Below are positions 56,139 through 64,000 of a DNA stretch of 64,000 nucleotides, piece after piece. The notes below the pieces were generated by a model. The model saw only the letters and a program-made list of their open reading frames with translations, was not told the DNA's origin and did no database searches. Made by a program: the position numbers and the translations under genes. The stretch lies in contig CAVTKZ010000002.1 of assembly GCA_963735455.1 (NCBI GenBank), positions 806,001 through 870,000 of the forward strand. The letters are read 5' to 3'. How positions within the stretch are numbered: the first letter of the stretch is position 1; each line of letters opens with the position of its first letter. Source of the DNA: Palsa-1033 sp963735455. GTDB lineage: Bacteria > Chloroflexota > Limnocylindria > Limnocylindrales > CSP1-4.

Positions 56139-57625
56139 ATGAACGTCACCGCCACGCCCGCCGCCGAATTCGACCGTCCTGCTCGAGATCGAGCTGCCCG
56201 CCGAGCGTCTCGACCAGTCGATGGACGAGGCCACCCGCCGCCTCGCCCGGCGGACGAAGGTCGCCGGCTTCCGGCCCGGCAAGGCGCCCCGGTTCATGCT
56301 CGAGCGGGTCCTGGGGCCGACGGCGGTCCTCGACGAGGCCGTCGAGCTGCTGGTCCAGGACGCCTATCGCGAGGCGCTCGTCGAGCAGGGGATCGTGCCC
56401 CTGACCGAGGCCAGCGTCGAGGTCGTCCAGGCCGTCGAGGGCCAGCCGGTCATCTTCAAGGCGACCGTCCAGGTCCCGCCCGAGGTCACCCTCGGCGACT
56501 ACCGCAACTTCAACTTCGCGCCCGAGATCGAGGCCGGTCGACGACGCCAAGGTCGACGACGGTGATCGACGAGCTGCGCGACCAGAACGCCACCCTTCGC
56601 CCGCTCGAGGAGCGGCCCGCCGCGAACGGCGACTATCGCCGTGATCGGCTTCGTCGGCAGCCGCGACGGGGAGCCGTTCGAGGGCGGCTCGTCCGACCGG
56701 ATGCCGATCGTCCTCGGCGAGGAGCGCCTGATCCCCGGCTTCGAGGCCCATCTCGTCGGGGCGCGGGTGGGCGACCACCTCGAGTTCGACATCACCTTCC
56801 CCGACGACTACGGCGAGGCCAGCCTGGCCGGCAAGCCGGCCCATTTCGCGGTCGACGTCAAGGAGCTCCGGGAGAAGGTCCTGCCCCCGCTCGACGACGA
56901 GTTCGCGACGGAGATGGGCGACTTCAAGGACCTGGCCGAGCTGCGCGTCGGCGATCCGGGAGCGCCTCGAGCGAAGCGCCCTCGACCGGGCCCGGCACGC
57001 CTTCAGCGACCGGATCATCCAGTACGCCGTCGCCAACGCGACGCTGGCCGTCCCCCCGATCCTGGTCGACCAGGAAGTCGAGGTGATGCACGACGAGTTC
57101 CGGGCCTCGATCGCCCGCCAGGGGATCGCCGAGGCGGCCTATCTCAAGGCGACCGAGCAGACCGAAGCCGACCTGCATACCGAGTTCCGGCCGCGGGCCG
57201 AGGACCGGGTCAAGACGCTCCTGGTCCTGTCCCGGATCGCCGACGCCGAAGGGATCGTGGTCGACGACGCCGCCGTCGCGGCGGAGATCGCCGCCGCTCG
57301 CAAGCGCTACGCCGGGGACTCCAAGACGATCGGCTACTTCGAATCCGAGCGCGGCCGGAACTTCATCCGGAGCACCCTCCGCCGGACCCGGACGGTCGAA
57401 GGCCTGGTCGATGCCTGGCTGGCCGCCCATCCGGACCACCCGGCGCTGCCCCACCTCGAGGACGACGGCAATCCGGCTGTCGAGGCCGACGAGGCGGGCT
57501 CCAACGCCGCGATCGGGGCGACCGACCCGTCGGCCGTCCTCGCGGCCGAGCCCGAGCCGGCCGGTGCGCCCGAAGCGGCCGCCGAGCCTGACGCCGCGAC
57601 CGAGCCCGCGGCCCAGCCAGCCTGA
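56139..57625 (+). CDS. tig: trigger factor (five frameshifts)
   Basis: About 493 residues when corrected. Ribosome-binding N-domain with the GFRPGKAPR signature loop, a peptidyl-prolyl isomerase FKBP domain (VIGFVGSRDGEPFEGG, GFEAHLVGARVGD) and the helical C-domain (VPPILVDQEVEVMHDEF). Frames change near 56173, 56537, 56560, 56640 and 56952, all by single C/G insertions. The acidic/Ala-Glu-rich tail ends EPAAQPA. Trigger factor meets nascent chains at the ribosome; here it heads the usual tig-clpP-clpX order. Confidence 0.9.
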
Positions 57626-57668
57626 CCAGCAACCACCACCGACAGCCAGCGATTCCAGGAGAACCCGA

Positions 57669-58343
<675 letters not shown>

Positions 58344-58374
58344 ACGTGCTCGAGCGCCGGGCCAGGAGGGCCGC

Positions 58375-59686
58375 GTGACCACGACGACGACCTCCAAGGG
58401 GCCCAAGGTCCCGTATCGCTGCAGCTTCTGCGGCAAGAGCCAGGAGCAGGTCCGCAAGCTGATCGCCGGCCAGGGCGTGTACATCTGCGATGAGTGCATC
58501 AACCTCTGCCAGGAGATCATCGAAGAGGAGATGCTCGAGGCGCCCAAGGCCCGGCCGCAGGCCGCCAAGCTGCCCAATCCCGCGCCAGATCAAGGCGGCC
58601 CTCGACCAGTACGTGATCAGCCAGGAGCGGCCCAAGAAGGTCCTCTCGGTGGCGATCTACAACCACTACAAGCGGATCAACGCCGGCCACACCGTCGACG
58701 AGGTCGAGCTCCAGAAGTCGAACGTCCTGCTGGTCGGGCCGACCGGCTCGGGCAAGACGCTGATGGCCCAGACCCTGGCCCGGGTCCTGGACGTGCCCTT
58801 CTGCATCGCCGACGCGACCAGCCTGACCGAGGCGGGCTACGTCGGCGAGGACGTCGAGAACATCCTCCTGCGCCTGATCCAGGCCGCCGACTTCGACGTC
58901 GCCCGGGCGCAGCGCGGGATCATCTATATCGACGAGATCGACAAGATCGCGCGCAAGGCCGACAACCCGTCGATCACTCGCGACGTGTCGGGCGAGGGTG
59001 TCCAGCAGGCGCTCCTCAAGATCCTCGAAGGGACCGTCGCCAACGTGCCGCCCCAGGGTGGCCGCAAGCATCCCCACCAGGACTTCATCCAGATCGACAC
59101 CACCAACGTCCTGTTCGTGTGCGGTGGCGCCTTCGACGGGCTGGAGAAGATCGTCGAGGAGCGGATCGGGCGCAAGTCGATCGGCTTCGGCTCCGATGCC
59201 CGGGTTCCGAAGACCGAGCGCGACCGGATCCTCGACCACCTGATGCCCGAGGACCTGCTCAAGTTCGGGTTGATCCCCGAGTTCGTCGGCCGCCTGCCGG
59301 TGGTGGTCACCCTGTCGGCCCTGACCGCGGCCGACCTGGTCCGGGTCCTGACCGAGCCCAAGAACGCGATCGCCCGCCAGTTCCAGCGCTTCCTGTCCCT
59401 GGACAAGGTCGAGCTGGCCTTCACCGACGGCGCCCTGCGTGCCGCGGCAGAGGTTGCCCTCGATCGCAAGACCGGCGCTCGCGCCCTGCGCTCGATCGTG
59501 GAGGAGGCTCTCCTCGAGGTGATGTACGACATCCCCGAGCGGACCGATATCCGCAAATGCATCATCACCGAGGAGACGATCCGGGATGGTCGCCTGCCGC
59601 TCCTGCTGACCAAGATCGACCTCGACAAGGGCGTTGACGAGACGAACTACGAGGAATGGCTGGCGGAGCGGGGCGAGAGCGCCTGA
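58375..59686 (+). CDS. clpX: ATP-dependent Clp protease ATP-binding subunit ClpX (one frameshift)
   Basis: About 436 residues. Zinc-binding domain Cys16/Cys19/Cys38/Cys41 (RCSFCGKSQ, ICDECINLC), Walker A GPTGSGKT, Walker B IIYIDEIDKIA, and the sensor/GYVGEDVE pore loop. The frame changes near 58583 (drop one C: LPNPRQIKAALDQYV). GTG start with AGGAGG 5-6 bases upstream. It unfolds tagged proteins and feeds ClpP. Confidence 0.95.
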
Positions 59687-62430
59687 AACCCGCCGGCGGG
59701 GGCGGCGGCCTGCCCAGGGTCTACGACCCGGGCGTGGTCGAGAACGGGATCTACGAGCGCTGGCTGGCCGCCGACGTCTTCGCCCCTGACGGCGCCGGCA
59801 GCCGGGCGCGGCCCGGCGCTCCGCCGTTCGTGATCGTCCAGCCGCCGCCCAACGTCACCGGTGCGCTCCACCTCGGGCATGCCTTCACGGCGGACACCGA
59901 GGATGTCATGGTCCGCCATGCCCGGATGACCGGGCGTCCGACGCTCTGGCTGCCCGGCCTCGACCACGCCTCGATTGCCGCCCAGGTCGTCCTCGACCGG
60001 CTCCTCGAACGGGAAGGCGAGACGCGCGCCACGCTCGGCCGCGAGCGTTACCTCGAGCGGATGTGGGCCTTCGTCAACGAGACCCGGGCGACGATCCTGG
60101 GCCAGAGCCGGCGCTTCGGCTCGTCGCTCGACTGGGATCGCCTGCGATTCACGATGGACGAGACCAGCGCGACGGCCGTCCGGACCGCCTTCAGCCGGCT
60201 GTACCGCGATGGGCTGGCCTATCGGACCGAGGCCCTGGCCAACTGGTGCGTCGGTTGTCAGACGACGGTCAGCGACCTGGAGGTCGTGCCGACGCCGGAG
60301 CAGGGCACGTTGTGGACGATCCGCTATCACCTCGTCGACGACGCCGGCCGCCCCCAGCCCGACCGCTCGATCGGGATCGCCACGACCCGGCCGGAGACGC
60401 TCCTGGGCGATACCGCGGTCGCCGTCCATCCCGACGATCCGCGCTACGCCGGCCTGGTCGGCAGCCGGGTCCTCATCCCGTTCGTGGACCGGATCGTTCC
60501 GCTCATCGCCGATCCGGCGGTGCGCCCGGAGTTCGGCAGCGGGGCGGTCAAGATCACCCCCGCTCATGACCCCGACGACTACGCCACGGGCCGCCGCCAC
60601 GACCTGCCGATGATCAACGTCTTCGACGACGCCGGGCGGATCAACGAGGCCGGCGACGGCTACGCCGGCCTGCCCGCGATCGAGGCCCGGCGGCGGATCC
60701 TGGCCGACCTCGACGCCCGCGGCGACCTGGTCGCGGCACTGCCCCACGAGATGCTGATCGGGCGCTGCCAGCGCAGCAACGACATCATCGAGCCGCGCCT
60801 CAAGACCCAGTGGTTCATCCGGACCAAGCCGCTCGCCGAGCGTGCCCTGGAGGCGACCCGCAGTGGCCGGACGCGGATCCTGCCTGCCCGCTTCGATGGG
60901 GTCTGGGAGCACTGGCTGACCGAGATCCGCGACTGGAACGTGAGCCGCCAGCTGTGGTGGGGCCACCGGATCCCGGCCTGGTACTGCCCCGACGGGCACA
61001 TCACCGTGACCGACGATCCGGCCGGCCCGGCCGTCTGCGAGGTGTGCGCCAGGACGCGGGCCGAGCTGCGCCAGGACGACGACATCTTCGACACCTGGTT
61101 CTCGTCCGGGCTGTGGCCGATGACGACCCTGGGCTGGCCGGCGCAGACCGACGACCTGGCCCGCTACTATCCCGGCTCGGTCCTCGAGACCGGCTACGAC
61201 ATCATCTTCTTCTGGGTGGCCCGGATGATGATGCTCGGCATCCATTTCATGGACCGGCCGCCGTTCGAGACGGTCTACCTCCACGGCATGGTCCGCGACC
61301 CGATCGGCAAGAAGATGTCGAAGACGGCCGGCAACGTGGTCGACCCACTCGAGGCGATCGATGAGATCGGGGCCGATTCGCTGCGCTTTGCCCTGATCAA
61401 CGGCAACTCTGCGGGCAATGACCAGCGGCTCTCGCCGGACCGCCTCGAAACGGCCCGCAACTTCGGCAACAAGCTCTGGAATTTGGCCCGGTTCGTGCTC
61501 GGCGCCCGGCCGGCCACGATCCCGGCCGGCGCCACCCGGCAGGCACCCGACCCGGCCCAGCTCGGCCCGGCCGAGCGCTGGATCCGGAGCCGGACGGCGG
61601 CCACGGTGGTGGCCGTCGACCGGGCCCTGGCCGACTTTGCCCTGGGCGAGGCGGGCCGGATCCTGTACGAGGCGATCTGGAACGAGCTGTGCGACTGGGG
61701 GCTGGAGCTGGCCAAGGTCCGCCTGGGCGACGAGTCGATCTCGATCGCGGCCCGCGAGGCGACGTGGTGGACCCTGGTCGAGGCGCTCGACGTCAACCTG
61801 CGCCTGCTCCACCCGTTCATGCCCTTCCTGACCGAGGCGATCTGGGCGGCCACGCCCCACGCCGCCGACGACCCCGAGCTGCTGATCGTGGCCGACTGGC
61901 CGGCCGCCGGCAGCACGGCCTGGAGCGATCCGCGAGCCGAGGCCGACGTCAACCTGGTCATCGACCTGGTCCGGGCCGTCCGCAACGCCCGCTCCGAGGC
62001 GCGCCTCGAGCCGGCGGCCTGGCTGCCCCTCGATGTCCTGGCCGAGGGCCCGGCCGGCGCCGTGCTCGAGTCGCTCCGCCCGGCGGTCGAGCGCCTGGCC
62101 CGGGCCCGCCCGCTCGCCGTCCATGCTGCCCGGAGCGGCCTGGCCCCGGCTGAGGCGGCCGGCGGCTTGAGTGTGATCGGGACCGGCTTCGAGGCGGTCG
62201 TCGGGCGACCGAACGGAAGTGGCGGTCCGGATGAGGCCGCCGGCCGGGACCGCGAGCGGCTGGAGCGCGAGCTGGCCGGGGCCCGGACGCTGCTCGCCGC
62301 CAGCCAGGCGCGGCTGGCCAATCCGGCGTTCACCGGCAAGGCGCCGGCGGCGATCGTCGAGGGCGCCCGCGCCCGCGACGCCGAGCTCGCCGAGCAGGTC
62401 CGCCGGCTCGAGGAGCGCCTGCGCGCCTGA
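59656..62430 (+). CDS. valS: valyl-tRNA synthetase
   Basis: 924-residue class I synthetase, intact frame. HIGH motif HLGH (72-75) in PPPNVTGALHLGH, KMSKS motif KKMSKTAGN near residue 553, the editing domain (TTRPETLLGDTAVAVHP) and a C-terminal coiled coil (RERLERELAGARTLLAASQ, ending RRLEERLRA). Charges tRNA-Val. The ATG overlaps the clpX stop by 31 bases; GAGGA directly before it is too close to be a good ribosome binding site, so a later start near residue 12 is possible. Confidence 0.96.
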   Translation: MAGGAGRERLKPAGGGGGLPRVYDPGVVENGIYERWLAADVFAPDGAGSRARPGAPPFVIVQPPPNVTGALHLGHAFTADTEDVMVRHARMTGRPTLWLPGLDHASIAAQVVLDRLLEREGETRATLGRERYLERMWAFVNETRATILGQSRRFGSSLDWDRLRFTMDETSATAVRTAFSRLYRDGLAYRTEALANWCVGCQTTVSDLEVVPTPEQGTLWTIRYHLVDDAGRPQPDRSIGIATTRPETLLGDTAVAVHPDDPRYAGLVGSRVLIPFVDRIVPLIADPAVRPEFGSGAVKITPAHDPDDYATGRRHDLPMINVFDDAGRINEAGDGYAGLPAIEARRRILADLDARGDLVAALPHEMLIGRCQRSNDIIEPRLKTQWFIRTKPLAERALEATRSGRTRILPARFDGVWEHWLTEIRDWNVSRQLWWGHRIPAWYCPDGHITVTDDPAGPAVCEVCARTRAELRQDDDIFDTWFSSGLWPMTTLGWPAQTDDLARYYPGSVLETGYDIIFFWVARMMMLGIHFMDRPPFETVYLHGMVRDPIGKKMSKTAGNVVDPLEAIDEIGADSLRFALINGNSAGNDQRLSPDRLETARNFGNKLWNLARFVLGARPATIPAGATRQAPDPAQLGPAERWIRSRTAATVVAVDRALADFALGEAGRILYEAIWNELCDWGLELAKVRLGDESISIAAREATWWTLVEALDVNLRLLHPFMPFLTEAIWAATPHAADDPELLIVADWPAAGSTAWSDPRAEADVNLVIDLVRAVRNARSEARLEPAAWLPLDVLAEGPAGAVLESLRPAVERLARARPLAVHAARSGLAPAEAAGGLSVIGTGFEAVVGRPNGSGGPDEAAGRDRERLERELAGARTLLAASQARLANPAFTGKAPAAIVEGARARDAELAEQVRRLEERLRA

Positions 62431-62457
62431 GCCGGTGTCCGCCGCTGAGGGTCGGGT

Positions 62458-62463
62458 TATCAT
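62458..62463 (+). promoter_or_regulatory. -10 box before the zinc-ribbon gene
   Basis: TATCAT, 31 bases before the GTG at 62495. GGGGAG (62483-62488) acts as ribosome binding site. Confidence 0.4.
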
Positions 62464-62494
62464 CGAGCCAAGGCCACATCACGGGGAGTAGTTC

Positions 62495-63239
62495 GTGTCA
62501 CCTGAATTCCTGCGCCGCAAGAACCCGGGCGCCAGGCCCACAGCCGAGGCGGGCACGTCCACGCCGCTGCCCGAGGAGGTCACGGCCCAGGAGTATCAGC
62601 TGAAGCTGTACTACGCGGGCAAGAGCAGCGCCGGCGTCCGGTTCAAGGCCGGGCCCCGGACGATCGACGAGATTCCCGTCGATGCTGGCCGGCATCGCCC
62701 GGAGCGACGTCGAGGTCGTCGAGCCGCTGCCGATCGAGTTCAGCCAGGCCACGCCCTCGATCGTCCATCCGTCCGAGGCGATGCAGTGGCTGAACGCCCA
62801 CCACGCCAACTCGCCGATCACCCGCCACGCCTTGATGGTCCTCGAGTCGATCGATGCGGTTGACCTGGCCTTCGACACGTTCGCCTGCGGTCTGCTCGAG
62901 GGTGAGATCGATACTTCGGGCTATCCCGAGTACAGCGCGATCGTGGGCGGCGTCGCGTCGCACTGGGACGAGAGCAACGGCGACCTCGTCCTGCGGGCGG
63001 TCGTCGGCTGGGGTGGCCGGGGCGTGCGCGGCGATACCGACCGGAATGGCGCCCGGATCCTGGGCGGCCTGCTCACGAACATCCTGGCCAACCAGTACTC
63101 GATGGGCCTCACCTCGCTCGAGCGGCCCGTGCCGGCCGCCGGCCGCGGCGGGCTGGTCTGCGCTCACTGCGGCTTCGCCTCCGCCCACGAGCGCGCGTTC
63201 TACTGTCCGAAGTGCGGCATGCGGCTCCTGCGCGGCTAG
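62495..63239 (+). CDS. uncharacterised protein with C-terminal zinc ribbon (one frameshift)
   Basis: About 247 residues. The frame changes near 62675 (drop one C: TIDEIPSMLAGIARSDVEVV). The middle part is rich in His/Asp (VHPSEAMQWLNAHHANS, VGGVASHWDES) and the C-terminus has two CxxC pairs (CAHCGF, CPKCGM), a zinc ribbon. GTG start. Not recognised by family; may bind nucleic acid or metal through the ribbon. It stands 11 bases before a second zinc-ribbon gene. Confidence 0.55.
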
Positions 63240-63250
63240 CTCGGGACCTG

Positions 63251-63676
63251 ATGCCCACCTACGACTACATCTGTTCGAGCTGCGGCCGGACAACCGAGAT
63301 CGTCCACTCGATCAACGGTGGCCCGCCGGCCGCCTGCCCGGCCTGCGGAGCGGTGGGCACCCTGCGTAAGGCGTTCAACCCGCCAACGATCCATTTCAAG
63401 GGCTCCGGCTGGGCCAAGAAGGATCGCAGCGGTGGCCAGTCCCGGCCGGCCCGCTCGGGCGATGCCGCCTCGACCAACGGCTCCGGCGGGGAAGGGTCGG
63501 CCGATTCGAGCCCGGGCCACGATGGCGACGCGAGCAGCGCCGAGGCGCGGCCCGATTCGGCAGCTGCCAAGGACGTCCGGAGCAAGGGCAATTCGCCGGC
63601 CGAGAGCTCGGGCGGCAGCGACAAGCGCAAGACAGGCAGCTCGGCGAAGCCCGCCTCGAGCTCGGCGGCGGACTGA
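63251..63676 (+). CDS. FmdB-family zinc ribbon protein
   Basis: 141 residues. MPTYDYICSSCGRTTEIVHSI with a second CPACG pair is the FmdB/CxxC_CxxC_SSSS regulatory protein domain. A long Ser/Gly/Ala/Asp-rich tail (residues ~55-141) follows, disordered by composition. ATG at 63251; homology begins there. Function of the family is little known; often near amidase or formamidase genes, which are absent here. Confidence 0.85.
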   Translation: MPTYDYICSSCGRTTEIVHSINGGPPAACPACGAVGTLRKAFNPPTIHFKGSGWAKKDRSGGQSRPARSGDAASTNGSGGEGSADSSPGHDGDASSAEARPDSAAAKDVRSKGNSPAESSGGSDKRKTGSSAKPASSSAAD

Positions 63677-63678
63677 CC

Positions 63679-63912
63679 GTGGCTGCCCCATCGGACTGGA
63701 TCAGCCTGGGCGAGGCCGCCCAGATCCTGGCGGCGGCCAACATTCGCTTTCGGCCGGAGACGATCGGCCGCTGGGCGCGCAGCGGCCGTTTGCAGAGCAT
63801 CAAGCTTGGCGGGCGGCGCTTCGTCCGGCGGGGCCAGGTCCGGGCGCTGGTTGCCGCGCCCCGCGCGGTCCGGGCCGGAGACCTCCAGCCGGGGCTTTTC
63901 GAGGAGCTCTAG
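63679..63912 (+). CDS. MerR/excisionase-type helix-turn-helix protein
   Basis: 77 residues: SLGEAAQILAAANIRFRPETIGRWARSGRLQSIKLGGRRFVRRGQV is the short winged helix-turn-helix of the MerR/Xis type that reads DNA in small regulators. GTG at 63679 follows the previous stop by two bases. No integrase is next to it, so a regulator is more likely than an excisionase. The last 88 bases of the window hold no further gene that I can support. Confidence 0.75.
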   Translation: MAAPSDWISLGEAAQILAAANIRFRPETIGRWARSGRLQSIKLGGRRFVRRGQVRALVAAPRAVRAGDLQPGLFEEL

Positions 63913-64000
63913 GATCGACCGCCCGGGCTCCGGGAGTTCGCCACCGCCCGGCCGCTTCGGGCGGCTCGCCGGACTCCGATTGGCCTGGGCTCGCCTCCTG

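Noticed and set aside
54548..57625. Programmed ribosomal frameshifting in tig or the holin-like gene
   Set aside because: No slippery site with downstream structure; five independent frame changes per gene at ordinary C/G positions fit sequence errors better.
59647..62463. 938-codon minus-strand open frame opposite valS
   Set aside because: valS on the plus strand has all synthetase motifs; the opposite frame has none.
63679..63912. Excisionase of an integrated element
   Set aside because: No integrase, attachment repeat or phage gene in the window; the tRNA-Leu 3' end is not repeated nearby as far as I can see.

Overview
The window is very GC-rich, densely coded, starts many genes with GTG and has no rRNA, phage or IS genes. 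The gene set (two aerobic carbon monoxide dehydrogenase clusters, DUF2723 membrane protein, tRNA-Leu/tig/clpP/clpX/valS block, leaderless-type promoters) fits an uncultured high-GC Chloroflexota relative of the Limnocylindria/Ellin6529 kind. That placement is inferred from gene content and style, not from a marker tree. The sequence reads like a chromosome segment from a long-read or metagenome assembly: about 30 single C/G insertions or deletions interrupt otherwise intact genes, including essential ones. I annotate such genes as one locus and give the position of each frame change.

Region 1 (1-4.5 kb): end of a TPR-rhomboid protease, an OmpR-type two-component system with a likely autoregulatory direct repeat, and a divergent MetE-like barrel protein that lacks the usual zinc ligands.

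Region 2 (4.6-21 kb): the metabolic centre. A form II CODH-type molybdenum hydroxylase operon (coxS-coxL-coxM, AYRGAGR loop) is followed by a molybdopterin-binding protein, CoxD (MoxR ATPase), CoxE (VWA), XdhC/CoxF, a fused MocA-like nucleotidyltransferase/methyltransferase and a DUF1801 protein. Then comes a form I operon (coxM-coxS-coxL, AYRCSFR loop, the signature of the Mo-Cu CO dehydrogenase), an XdhC-YHS fusion, CoxG and a metallo-beta-lactamase-fold hydrolase. Together they predict aerobic oxidation of CO as an energy supplement, with one maturation set lying between the two enzymes.

Region 3 (21-33 kb): minus-strand tandem GNAT, RsgA and an ABC-2 exporter with a structured leader; plus-strand DUF2723 protein, DyP-type peroxidase, and an orphan protein/AAA/VWA trio resembling a second MoxR-VWA chaperone system.

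Region 4 (33-51 kb): carbon and nitrogen compound use. Class II aldolase-like protein, APC permease, two modules each pairing a choline-kinase-like protein with a DAO-GcvT flavoprotein (dimethylglycine/sarcosine dehydrogenase type), an inositol-monophosphatase-like enzyme, a secreted lipoprotein, and a class III aminotransferase in an operon with a complete PotABCD-type polyamine importer.

Region 5 (51-64 kb): housekeeping. Mrp, a Crp/Fnr regulator, CinA, a holin-like membrane protein and partner, tRNA-Leu(UAG), trigger factor, ClpP, ClpX, ValS, two zinc-ribbon proteins and a MerR/excisionase-type DNA-binding protein.

Promoters that I could find repeat a theme: TTGACN, 17-18 bp, TATCCT or TAGGCT for genes with leaders, and a TANNNT box 6-12 bases before the start codon for apparently leaderless genes.
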